Positions 1 through 6,980 of a stretch of DNA of 41,954 nucleotides are shown one piece after another. The notes under the pieces were generated by a model that did no database searches, was not told the origin of the DNA, and was given only the letters and a program-made list of their open reading frames with translations. A program made the position numbers and the translations under genes. This stretch comes from Chitinophagales bacterium (lineage in GTDB: Bacteria; Bacteroidota; Bacteroidia; Chitinophagales; BACL12): the NCBI GenBank assembly GCA_014380545.1, contig JACMJP010000192.1:1-41954 (forward strand). Reading direction: 5' to 3'. Position 1 is the first letter of the stretch. Each line of letters opens with the position of its first letter.

Positions 1-15
1 AACATTACATAAAAA

Positions 16-396
16 ATGACACCGAGACAAGTTTTAGAAAAGTGGTTAGACGCATTTAATCGAGCAGACACTGAGGCACTTTCAAATCTATATTCAGACG
101 ATGCAACAAACCATCAAGTGGCTAATGAACCTATAATTGGTAAAGAGGCAATAAGACAAATGTTCGCAACGGAGTTTGCAAAAGCTGAAATGGTTTGTAT
201 TTCAGAAAATATTTTTGAAGACGGTGACTGGGCCATTTTAGAATGGAAAGACCCAAAAGGACTTCGTGGTTGTGGTTTCTTCAACATTAAAGACGACAAA
301 ATTATTTTTCAACGAGGCTATTGGGATAGACTATCATTTCACAAACTTCACAACATTCCATTAACAGTTTTAACTCAAATCACAGCAGATAAATAG
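16..396 (+). CDS. NTF2-like / SnoaL-like small protein
   Basis: This 126-residue protein has the N-terminal pattern of the NTF2-like/SnoaL fold: a helix with VLEKWLDAFNRAD, then LYSDDATNH, then a cone-shaped alpha/beta remainder ending in a strand with YWDRLSF. Such proteins are soluble cone-fold enzymes or binding proteins, and the substrate cannot be told from sequence. No signal peptide is seen. The ATG lies 15 bases from the window edge, so the promoter and any operon partner are outside. It is followed directly by an attC-like palindrome. Small NTF2-like genes are frequent cargo of integron gene cassettes, so it may be a cassette gene. That link is inference; the fold assignment is fairly secure. 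Confidence 0.75.
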   Translation: MTPRQVLEKWLDAFNRADTEALSNLYSDDATNHQVANEPIIGKEAIRQMFATEFAKAEMVCISENIFEDGDWAILEWKDPKGLRGCGFFNIKDDKIIFQRGYWDRLSFHKLHNIPLTVLTQITADK

Positions 397-430
397 ACTA
401 AAAATAAACACTGGACAAGATGCCCGAACC

Positions 431-560
431 GCTAACAAGGGGTTTGCGATAGCGGGGGTTCCGTGCTTCGCAGACACATTTGTGCAAGTGGAAGTTCAGT
501 TCTCCGAATGAAGTTTAGTGCTAATAAACCCCGCCATCGCAAACCCCCGAAACGTTACCT
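431..560. repeat. Large imperfect palindrome, attC-like
   Basis: The arm GGGGTTTGCGATAGCGGGG (439-457) pairs with CCCCGCCATCGCAAACCCC (529-547), matching at 18 of 19 positions around a 71-base loop. Outside the arms, TAAC (433-436) faces GTTA (554-557). The layout of ...TAAC, long imperfect dyad, GTTA... resembles an integron attC site (RYYYAAC ... GTTRRRY), but the flanking heptamers CGCTAAC and GTTACCT fit the consensus only partly. It lies 35 bases after the stop of the NTF2-like gene, where an attC would sit in a cassette. No integrase gene is in the window. It could instead be another family of dispersed Bacteroidota palindromes. Confidence 0.55.
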
Positions 561-655
561 GCAACCCTATGGTGACAGTGCAACCTTGAAACTTTAGTGC
601 TTTGAACAAACAGTTTTGGGATTATGGCGGACAACAACGGACACCGCTTCTAATG

Positions 656-796
656 CCAACGCTTCAAAAATAATTTTCTTTTTTTAAAGCCTCCCTCAAA
701 TATTTTATTGCCTCAGCACAAAACACACTTTCATTTTTTTGCCTACACACGAACCCAACTCAGAAAAAAATGAAAGAGTGTTTTCTTCCAACGCTT
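656..796. repeat. Inverted repeat (21-base arms) framed by a 9-base direct repeat
   Basis: Arms at 720-740 and 764-784 are complementary at 20 of 21 positions, with a 23-base loop. The 9-mer CCAACGCTT occurs at both 656-664 and 788-796, framing the structure. With the palindrome at 431-560, this fills most of the 521-base gap between the NTF2-like gene and the regulator gene; no credible gene is seen there. The phrase TTTAGTGCT also occurs twice (514-522 and 593-601). This looks like inserted or repeat-derived DNA rather than an ordinary promoter region. Its function is unknown. Confidence 0.6.
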
Positions 797-865
797 TGTT
801 AATACATCCATACTAATTTAATTCCAAGAATAGAAATTTTTTTATAAAATTGCTGCCACTCAAAA

Positions 866-873
866 TATATTTG
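866..873 (+). promoter_or_regulatory. Bacteroidota -7 element TATATTTG for the regulator/crt operon
   Basis: TATATTTG matches the Bacteroidota -7 consensus TAnnTTTG exactly and is followed by C, as in many such promoters. Transcription would begin near 880. A clear -33 TTTG at the usual distance is not seen; a T-rich stretch (about 836-843) lies upstream. A start site near 880 makes an ATG at 885 unlikely as the translation start and favours the ATG at 918. Confidence 0.55.
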
Positions 874-917
874 CAGATTACATTTTGTTTATATATTTTT
901 ACAGAAATTTAAACAAA

Positions 918-1802
918 ATGAATTTGTTTTCAATCTCAGAACTGCAACAATTCTCAGGCATAAAAGCCCATACAATAAGAGTGTGGGAGCAGCGATATAA
1001 TGCCTTGAATCCAACACGTTCAGATGGAAACACACGATATTATGATAATACACAATTAAGAAGATTGCTAAACATTGTAAGTCTGATGGAATCGGATTAC
1101 AAGGTTTCAGAATTGTGTTCCATGACGGATGAGATGCTGTTTACGTTGTTGGAAGGTAAACAAAAGGACTCTCAACCAAGTGATGGAACAAAAGAATATT
1201 TCATTTCTCAATTAATTGCCGCAGCTACAAGTTTTGATGAAACATATTTTGAAAAAATATTTTCAAACTGTGTATTGCGTTTGGGCATGAGAAATACTTA
1301 TCTCAATGTGATTTATCCTTTACTCAACAGAATCGGGATAATGTGGTCAACCGCAAAAATATCCCCTGCTTATGAGCATTTCAGTAGTAATATCATTAAA
1401 CAAAAATTATTTTCTGCCATTGATTCGCTTCCTCCGGCTAAATCATCACGAAACGGTTGGTTATTGATTCTGCCCGAAAACGAGTTTCACGAAATAGGAT
1501 TGTTGTTTTCTAATTATCTCATTCGGCAGGCAGGTAAAAAGGTAATTTATTTGGGTAGTAATGTTCCCTTTGAAACGCTGATTGATGCTGTTGAGAAAAC
1601 AACACCCGGACATTTACTTTTCTTTTTGGTTCATCATAATACACCCGAAAACTCACAGGACTATATAAATAGTTTGAAAAAACATTTTGGTAAAATAAAG
1701 ATTCATTTATCAGGCAATGAAAAATTAATAAGCAAGTTGAAAATTGAAAAGGAATGTAATTGGGTTCGTTCTGTGGAAGAGTTGGAAAAACAATTAGGTT
1801 GA
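918..1802 (+). CDS. MerR-family regulator with cobalamin-binding domain (CarH/LitR-like)
   Basis: This 294-residue protein has an N-terminal MerR helix-turn-helix (residues about 3-70, with HTIRVWEQRYNAL and GNTRYY). A helical cap and a Rossmann-type B12-binding domain follow. The cap holds W143-x9-E153-H154, the spacing that in CarH cradles adenosylcobalamin. The B12 domain holds E189-F-H191-x-x-G194, whose His is the expected cobalt ligand, and then YLGSNVP. CarH-type proteins repress carotenoid genes in the dark and release DNA when light breaks the Co-C bond. Here the residue after W143 is Ser; Thermus CarH has the second His ligand (His132) at that place. It sits 43 bases before crtI on the same strand and probably regulates the cluster. 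The upstream in-frame ATG at 885 was rejected because of the promoter position. Confidence 0.85.
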   Translation: MNLFSISELQQFSGIKAHTIRVWEQRYNALNPTRSDGNTRYYDNTQLRRLLNIVSLMESDYKVSELCSMTDEMLFTLLEGKQKDSQPSDGTKEYFISQLIAAATSFDETYFEKIFSNCVLRLGMRNTYLNVIYPLLNRIGIMWSTAKISPAYEHFSSNIIKQKLFSAIDSLPPAKSSRNGWLLILPENEFHEIGLLFSNYLIRQAGKKVIYLGSNVPFETLIDAVEKTTPGHLLFFLVHHNTPENSQDYINSLKKHFGKIKIHLSGNEKLISKLKIEKECNWVRSVEELEKQLG

Positions 1803-1845
1803 ATTTAATATTTAAATAATAAACCATAAATATAAACATAATAAA

Positions 1846-3342
1846 ATGTCAAAAATTGCCATCATAGGTTCAGGATTTTCAGGTTTAAGTTCTTCGGCTT
1901 ACTTGTCGGCAGCAGGACATGATGTGCATGTGTTTGAAAAAAATAATTCACATGGTGGAAGGGCAAGGCAACTGAAAACCGAATCGGGTTATGTGTTTGA
2001 TATGGGACCAAGCTGGTATTGGATGCCCGGTGTGTTTGAAAAGTTTTTTAGCGATTTCGGTTATTCTGTTTCTGATTTCTATGAATTGAAATTATTGAAT
2101 CCATCCTTTGATATAGTGTTTGGAGAAAATGACAGGATGAGTGTTCCTGAAAATTTTGATGAGTTGTGTAATCTGTTTGAATCAATTGAAACAGGAAGTG
2201 CGTTGCAACTCAAAATGTTTATGGATGAAGCGGAGTATAAATATAAAACAGGAATTGAAAATTTAGTTTACAAGCCCGGACTTTCTGTTGCTGAATTTGC
2301 AGATATGGAATTAATAAAAGGTGCATTTCGTTTGCAGGTTTTTTCATCGTTTAGCAAGCATGTGCGTAAATATTTTTCTAATCCCAAATTAATTGCGTTA
2401 ATGGAGTTTCCGGTTTTGTTTTTGGGAGCAATGCCTGAGGACACACCAGCTTTATACAGTTTAATGAATTATGCAGGATTAAAATTGGGAACATGGTATC
2501 CTCAAGGTGGGTTTGGAAAAGTAATTGACGCAATGAAAAATGTTGCTGAAAAAAATGGAACAATTTTCAATTTGAATGCGACCGTTAAGAAAATTGAAAT
2601 TAAAAATAATCATGCAAATAATATTGTTGTGAATGAAAAAGAATTTAATTGTGACGCCATCATCGCTTCCGCAGATTATCATCATATTGAAGAAAAATTA
2701 TTGCCCAAAGAATATAGAAACTACTCTGCGAATTATTGGGCAAAAAAAACATTTGCTCCTTCCTGTTTGATTTATTTTCTTGGAATAAACAAGAAAATAA
2801 AATCATTGAATCACCATACTTTGTTTTTTGATGAAGACCTAGACCAACATTCAAAAGAAATTTATAAAACCCCTCAATGGCCAACTAAACCATTGTTTTA
2901 TGTCTGTTGCCCTTCAAAATCTGATGATGGCGTTGCACCGGCAGGTCATGAAAATTTGTTTCTGCTTATGCCGATTGCTCCCGGGTTACAAGATACTGAA
3001 GAGACTCGTGAAAAATATTTTCAGGTGATGATTTCAAGATTAGAAAAACAAGTGAATGAAAATATAGCATCACATATTGATTATAAAAAAAGCTATTGTG
3101 TAAATGACTTTGTAATGGATTACAATTCTTATAAAGGCAATGCATACGGACTTGCAAACACCTTAATGCAAACAGCTATTCTGAAACCCAAAATCAGAAA
3201 CAAAAAAATAAAAAACCTTTTTTACACAGGGCAACTAACTGTACCCGGACCAGGGGTTCCTCCTTCTATCATTTCAGGCAAAATTGCCGCTAAACAATTA
3301 TTAAAGCATTTAAACACAATAACTCATGAAGTCACTATTTGA
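1846..3342 (+). CDS. crtI: Phytoene desaturase (CrtI family)
   Basis: This FAD-dependent desaturase of 498 residues is of normal CrtI length. The N-terminus carries the dinucleotide-binding fold IAIIGSGFSGLSSSAYL, followed by an acidic end and the GGRARQ motif (about residues 3-45). The C-terminus carries the carotenoid-desaturase signature around GQLTVPGPGVPPSIISG (about 464-480). The expected reaction is stepwise desaturation of phytoene to lycopene at the membrane; the number of steps cannot be read from sequence. Its 3' end overlaps crtB by 17 bases, showing tight coupling. Neighbouring crtYcd and crtZ argue that its product is cyclised, so a lycopene-forming role is more likely than a later desaturase such as CrtD. 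Confidence 0.93.
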   Translation: MSKIAIIGSGFSGLSSSAYLSAAGHDVHVFEKNNSHGGRARQLKTESGYVFDMGPSWYWMPGVFEKFFSDFGYSVSDFYELKLLNPSFDIVFGENDRMSVPENFDELCNLFESIETGSALQLKMFMDEAEYKYKTGIENLVYKPGLSVAEFADMELIKGAFRLQVFSSFSKHVRKYFSNPKLIALMEFPVLFLGAMPEDTPALYSLMNYAGLKLGTWYPQGGFGKVIDAMKNVAEKNGTIFNLNATVKKIEIKNNHANNIVVNEKEFNCDAIIASADYHHIEEKLLPKEYRNYSANYWAKKTFAPSCLIYFLGINKKIKSLNHHTLFFDEDLDQHSKEIYKTPQWPTKPLFYVCCPSKSDDGVAPAGHENLFLLMPIAPGLQDTEETREKYFQVMISRLEKQVNENIASHIDYKKSYCVNDFVMDYNSYKGNAYGLANTLMQTAILKPKIRNKKIKNLFYTGQLTVPGPGVPPSIISGKIAAKQLLKHLNTITHEVTI

Positions 3343-4162
3343 CGATGTGTCATCGCAGTGCAGCAAGTTTACCACCCATGCATACAGCACAAGTTTTTCT
3401 TTAGGAATATATTTTCTGAAGGACAAACTGCGTAATCCAATTTATTCCATTTATGGATTTGTAAGATTTGCTGATGAAATTGTTGACAGCTTTGAAGGTT
3501 ACGATAAAAAGAGATTGTTAGAAAAATTTAAAGTTGAAACATATGAGGCAATTGAAAGCCGTATTTCATTGAATCCAATTTTAAATTCCTTTCAACTAGT
3601 TGTTCATCAATATAACATAAGCCATGATTTAATTGAAACATTTTTGAAGAGCATGGAAATGGATTTGGAGAAAGTAAATTATACTTCTGAAAAATATGAG
3701 CAATACATTCTTGGTTCGGCAGAAGTTGTAGGGTTGATGTGCTTACATGTTTTTACAGAAGGGAATAAAAATCTTTATGACGAATTAAAACCTTTTGCCA
3801 TGAAGCTGGGTGCGGCTTTTCAGAAAATAAATTTCCTGCGAGACATGAAAGCTGATTATCAAATTTTGGGAAGAACCTACTTTCCAAACGTTGACATGAC
3901 GAGGTTTTCATCATGTACAAAACGCAAAATTGAAAATGAAATTGAACAAGATTTTAAAGAGGCACTGATTGGAATAAAAAAACTTCCTTCTTCATCAAAA
4001 GGAGGTGTTTACTTAGCTTATGTATATTATAATTCATTGTTCAAGAAAATAAAAGGTTTACCTGCTCAAAAACTTCTTTCAGAGAGAATACGTATTAGCA
4101 ATGGAGAAAAATTTGGGTTGATGTTAAACAGTATGTTTCAATACAAAATGAACCTCTTATGA
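3326..4162 (+). CDS. crtB: Phytoene synthase
   Basis: A 278-residue member of the squalene/phytoene synthase family. Both aspartate-rich motifs that bind Mg-diphosphate are present: D50-E-I-V-D54 in FVRFADEIVDSF and D173-M-K-A-D177 in NFLRDMKADY. It should condense two geranylgeranyl diphosphates to phytoene, feeding the crtI product immediately upstream. The start lies inside the end of crtI (17-base overlap) and the stop overlaps the next ATG in an ATGA arrangement, so the genes are translationally coupled. Its position between a desaturase and idi supports phytoene rather than squalene synthase. Confidence 0.93.
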   Translation: MKSLFDDVSSQCSKFTTHAYSTSFSLGIYFLKDKLRNPIYSIYGFVRFADEIVDSFEGYDKKRLLEKFKVETYEAIESRISLNPILNSFQLVVHQYNISHDLIETFLKSMEMDLEKVNYTSEKYEQYILGSAEVVGLMCLHVFTEGNKNLYDELKPFAMKLGAAFQKINFLRDMKADYQILGRTYFPNVDMTRFSSCTKRKIENEIEQDFKEALIGIKKLPSSSKGGVYLAYVYYNSLFKKIKGLPAQKLLSERIRISNGEKFGLMLNSMFQYKMNLL

Positions 4163-4515
4163 GAAATATTATTTGGCTATTTGTTCTATTCTGTTCAGCT
4201 AGCCATGCCATGGATATTCCATTAAATGAAGTGCGATTATTATTTAATAAATCAGCTGCCAATGAAGAATCCTGCAAAAAGTTAATGAGTGTTTTAAATC
4301 AGTATAATGAAACTAACAACTCAACACTGGCTGCCTATAAAGCTTGTGCCACTATGATGATGGCGAACCATGTGTTTAACCCAATCCGTAAATTATCAAA
4401 TTTCAATCATGGAAAAGAACTGCTTGAAAAATGTGTAGCTGCGGATAAAGAAAATATGGAAATCCGTTATTTGAGTTTTACAATTCATAATAATTTCCCT
4501 TTTAAAATCTTCTGA
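4159..4515 (+). CDS. Small exported protein of the crt operon, function unknown
   Basis: A 118-residue protein with a cleavable-looking signal peptide (MRNIIWLFVLFCSASHA). The mature part is helical, with two Cys (in EESCKK and AYKACATM) and a C-terminal portion containing HGKELLEKCVAADKENMEIR. It begins on the crtB stop (ATGA overlap). I recall similar small proteins beside carotenoid genes in other Bacteroidota, in which the segment after RYLSFTIHNNFPF continues for some 30 residues. Here it stops at FKIF, so the gene may be shortened at its 3' end; that comparison is from memory. No enzymatic motif is seen. It may act in the envelope with the pigment. Confidence 0.65.
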   Translation: MRNIIWLFVLFCSASHAMDIPLNEVRLLFNKSAANEESCKKLMSVLNQYNETNNSTLAAYKACATMMMANHVFNPIRKLSNFNHGKELLEKCVAADKENMEIRYLSFTIHNNFPFKIF

Positions 4516-4551
4516 ATATTTATCATAAATAGAAAAGCAAAACATAAAATC

Positions 4552-5103
4552 GTGACAGAATATTTAATTCTTGTAGATGAAAAAGACCAGCAATGGGGTA
4601 AATTGGAAAAACTCTTAGTGCACGAATTGGGATTATTGCATCGTGCATTTTCAGTTTTTATTTTTAATTCAAAAGGAGAATTGCTTTTGCAACAAAGGGC
4701 AGATAGTAAATATCATTCTGCAGGTTTGTGGACAAACACATGTTGCAGTCATCCCCGGTTTGGTGAAGAAATTTCTTGGGCTATAGAAAGTCGTGTGCAG
4801 GAAGAAATGGAAATGAGTTGCAAAACTGATTTTGCCTTCAATTTTATTTATAAAACAGAATTTGAAAATGGTTTAACCGAACATGAATTTGACCATGTTT
4901 ATTTTGGAGTAACAGATGATTTGCCTTTTCCTGAAAAAGCAGAAGTTAAAAACTATAAATACATGAACTTTCAAAATCTTGAAACGAATATTCTTATTCA
5001 TCCCGAAAATTATACTGGGTGGTTAAAAATCTGCTTGCCGCAAGTGAGAAACCATTATTATAAAACTTTTCAAAATATACCTCAGGAATATGCATCAATT
5101 TAA
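4552..5103 (+). CDS. idi: Isopentenyl-diphosphate delta-isomerase, type 1
   Basis: A 183-residue Nudix-fold IPP isomerase of type 1. Visible family features are the metal-binding histidines in HELGLLHRAFSVF (H24, H30), the catalytic Cys in NTCCSHP (C65, with H67), and the acidic pair in TEHEFDH (E110, E112). It interconverts IPP and DMAPP and so supplies prenyl precursors to crtB. The start is GTG at 4552, which places the family N-terminus MTEYLILVDE correctly; no ATG fits. A 36-base gap separates it from the previous gene, and its 3' end overlaps the next gene by 14 bases. Confidence 0.92.
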   Translation: MTEYLILVDEKDQQWGKLEKLLVHELGLLHRAFSVFIFNSKGELLLQQRADSKYHSAGLWTNTCCSHPRFGEEISWAIESRVQEEMEMSCKTDFAFNFIYKTEFENGLTEHEFDHVYFGVTDDLPFPEKAEVKNYKYMNFQNLETNILIHPENYTGWLKICLPQVRNHYYKTFQNIPQEYASI

Positions 5104-5563
5104 AGCAGAACAATTTTTTCCGATTGATAAGAAGAGAGCCTGGGATTTTTTCTCTTCTCCAAAAAACCTTTCAAAAATAACTCCTCCCGAAATGGATTTT
5201 AAAATTCTAAGTCCATTGAATGGAGAAGAAATATTTGAAGGAATGAAAATCGATTACACCGTAAAACCACTTTTTGGTATTTCAGTTCGTTGGCAAACTG
5301 AGATTTGTAAAGTTAAAAATCAAAAATATTTTACTGACAGTCAATTGAAAGGACCTTACAAAGTGTGGGAGCATACTCATACTTTTACAGAAGTGACCGG
5401 TGGTGTTAACATGCAAGATGTAATAAACTATCAACTGCCATTCGGTTTCATTGGCAATGTAGCTCATTCACTTTTTGTGAGAAAAAAAATCGAAAACATC
5501 TTTTCATATAGAAAACAAATTCTTGAAAAAATATTTATTTCAAATGGAGACAGCAATAATTAA
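5090..5563 (+). CDS. SRPBCC-family (START-like) ligand-binding protein
   Basis: A 157-residue soluble protein of the SRPBCC/Bet v1-like superfamily. The N-terminus AEQFFPIDKKRAWDFFSSPKNLSKITPPEM is typical of the group related to cyclase/dehydrase-like proteins, and FKDGP-like text is replaced here by LKGPYKVWEHTHTF. Members bind hydrophobic ligands in a helix-grip pocket. It is embedded in the carotenoid operon, overlapping idi upstream and crtZ downstream. A role in handling a carotenoid or isoprenoid, or in a pigment-linked reaction, is plausible but is inference from position. No catalytic residues can be named. Confidence 0.8.
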   Translation: MHQFKAEQFFPIDKKRAWDFFSSPKNLSKITPPEMDFKILSPLNGEEIFEGMKIDYTVKPLFGISVRWQTEICKVKNQKYFTDSQLKGPYKVWEHTHTFTEVTGGVNMQDVINYQLPFGFIGNVAHSLFVRKKIENIFSYRKQILEKIFISNGDSNN

Positions 5564-6017
5564 TTCTTTAATAACAGTTGCAGCTTTCCTTAGCATGGAA
5601 GGCGTTGCATGGTTTACTCACAAATTTGTGATGCACGGCTTGCTATGGCGTTTGCACAGAGATCATCATAAAAAGGAATCATCAGGTTTTTTTGAACACA
5701 ATGATTTTTTCTTTCTCATTTTTGCTTTGCCCGGCATTGCGGGATTATTTTTCGGAATGCAAAATAATTTCAATACGCTCTTTTGGATTGGATTGGGAAT
5801 TACAATTTATGGCTTTGCTTATTTTTTTGTTCATGATATTTTTATTCATCAGCGATTTAAATTATTGAGGAATGCTGATAACAATTATTTTAAAGCAATT
5901 CGAAGGGCGCACAAAATGCATCACAAACATTTGGGTAAAGAAGAAGGAGAATGTTTCGGAATGCTATGGGTTCCGTTTAAATATTTCCGCAAAACAAACC
6001 CTAATAGCCTGCTATGA
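5544..6017 (+). CDS. crtZ: Beta-carotene hydroxylase (CrtZ type)
   Basis: A 157-residue integral-membrane di-iron hydroxylase of the fatty acid hydroxylase superfamily. The histidine clusters are present: H26xxxxH31, H38xxH41H42, H97 with H102, and H123xxH126H127xH129. The expected reaction is 3-hydroxylation of beta-ionone rings, giving beta-cryptoxanthin and zeaxanthin. ATG 5544 is preferred over an in-frame TTG at 5523, because it gives the usual short N-terminus before the first membrane helix. It overlaps the SRPBCC gene by 20 bases and crtYcd by 4 (ATGA). Confidence 0.92.
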   Translation: METAIINSLITVAAFLSMEGVAWFTHKFVMHGLLWRLHRDHHKKESSGFFEHNDFFFLIFALPGIAGLFFGMQNNFNTLFWIGLGITIYGFAYFFVHDIFIHQRFKLLRNADNNYFKAIRRAHKMHHKHLGKEEGECFGMLWVPFKYFRKTNPNSLL

Positions 6018-6736
6018 AATTCCTGTATCTGCTTGTTGATTTTTTTACTATAATAGTTCCGTTTGTTTTTTCATTTCATCCCAAATTAAATTTCTACAAA
6101 AACTTCAAGCCATTCTTTATTTCAAACATTTTAATTGCTTCCCTTTTTTTAATTTGGGATATATTATTTACTAAACTTGGTGTTTGGGGTTTCAATCCTG
6201 ATTATGTTTTGGGTATTTATCTTTTCAATCTTCCTCTTGAAGAAATTTTATTTTTCGTCTGCATTCCGTTTTCTTGTTTATTCACCTATCACTGCCTGAA
6301 TTTATTTGTTCAAATTAAATGGAAACCAAAAACAGAAAATATTTTTGTGCTTTCTCTTTCCACTGTTTTATTTATCATCGGAATTTATTTTTATTCTAAA
6401 TTATATACATCAGCCACTTTCATCAGTTTATCAGTTTTGCTTTTAATGTTAAAGTATTTTGCAAAAGTAAATTGGCTTGGTAAATTGATAATAATCTATC
6501 CTGTTTTATTGATTCCTTTTTTTATTGTAAACGGAATACTAACCGGAAGCGGATTAGAACAACCTGTGGTGTGGTATAACGATTTGGAAAATATTGGAAT
6601 CAGATTATTTACAATTCCGGTTGAAGATATTTTTTATGGATTTGAATTGATATCGCTAAACATTTTTCTCTACGAATATTTTAAAACCAAATTCAACACA
6701 CAATCACATAAATATGATGAGCAAAACTTTTACTAA
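6014..6736 (+). CDS. crtYcd: Lycopene beta-cyclase, fused CrtYc-CrtYd type
   Basis: A 240-residue very hydrophobic protein with about seven membrane helices. It is built from two related halves, each with a PxE(E/D) motif: P74-L-E-E77 in FNLPLEEILFF and P202-V-E204-D205 in TIPVEDIFYGF. This matches the single-chain form of the heterodimeric lycopene cyclases known from archaea, fungi and Bacteroidota. It should cyclise lycopene to beta-carotene, the substrate of crtZ encoded immediately upstream. Its 3' end overlaps the start of a broken lipocalin reading frame. Confidence 0.9.
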   Translation: MKFLYLLVDFFTIIVPFVFSFHPKLNFYKNFKPFFISNILIASLFLIWDILFTKLGVWGFNPDYVLGIYLFNLPLEEILFFVCIPFSCLFTYHCLNLFVQIKWKPKTENIFVLSLSTVLFIIGIYFYSKLYTSATFISLSVLLLMLKYFAKVNWLGKLIIIYPVLLIPFFIVNGILTGSGLEQPVVWYNDLENIGIRLFTIPVEDIFYGFELISLNIFLYEYFKTKFNTQSHKYDEQNFY

Positions 6737-6839
6737 TTCATTTATTCTGACAATTATTATTAATCCAGCAACAACCAAATCCCAAACTCTGCAAACAGTT
6801 TCAAATGTGGAATTAAAAAAATATTCGGGCAAATGGTAA
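6714..6839 (+). pseudogene. Lipocalin (Blc-like) gene remnant, N-terminus only
   Basis: An ATG overlapping the end of crtYcd opens a 41-codon frame: a hydrophobic leader (FTNSFILTIIINPATT) and then TVSNVELKKYSGKW before a TAA. The last stretch matches the lipocalin start motif (GxW, normally followed by YEIA). The homology therefore ends within or just after the GKW motif, and no continuation appears in any frame. The break coincides with the first bases of the dispersed repeat at 6839. This looks like a lipocalin gene that was the last member of the crt operon and lost its 3' part by insertion or recombination. I did not find the missing part elsewhere in the window. Confidence 0.65.
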
Positions 6840-6886
6840 TTACCGAACAAAGCCCTTCTTTTAAAATTTCTTTTTAATCTTATGTT
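6839..6886 (+). repeat. Dispersed repeat, copy 1 (second copy at 23464)
   Basis: The first 24 bases (6839-6862, beginning ATTACCGAACAAAG) match 23464-23487 at 23 positions. The similarity continues through a T-rich tract to TTTAATCTT and GTTA with small differences. A partial third copy of the T-rich module begins CCCTTCTTTT at 6949-6973. The left edge of this copy is exactly where lipocalin homology ends. No reading frame or long terminal inverted repeats are seen. Confidence 0.6.
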
Positions 6887-6895
6887 AGCTTCAAA

Positions 6896-6947
6896 CAGTG
6901 GTGCTTCTAACAGGCAGTGGTGCTTTAACGAATAGTTGTGTTTCTAA
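6896..6947 (+). repeat. Degenerate tandem repeat, three units of about 18-19 bases
   Basis: Three adjacent units begin CAGTGGTGCTTCTAA (6896), CAGTGGTGCTTTAA (6915) and TAGTTGTGTTTCTAA (6933). Together with the dispersed repeat and the microsatellite they occupy most of the 265 bases between the lipocalin remnant and the DUF3817 gene. No gene is seen in this stretch. Confidence 0.55.
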
Positions 6948-6980
6948 ACCCTTCTTTTTTTTACTTCTTAATCCCTTCTT

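Noticed and set aside
885..917. Upstream in-frame ATG for the MerR/B12 regulator
   Set aside because: The -7 element at 866-873 puts the transcript start near 880, leaving almost no leader, and the added residues (MFIYFYRNLNK) are not part of the MerR domain.
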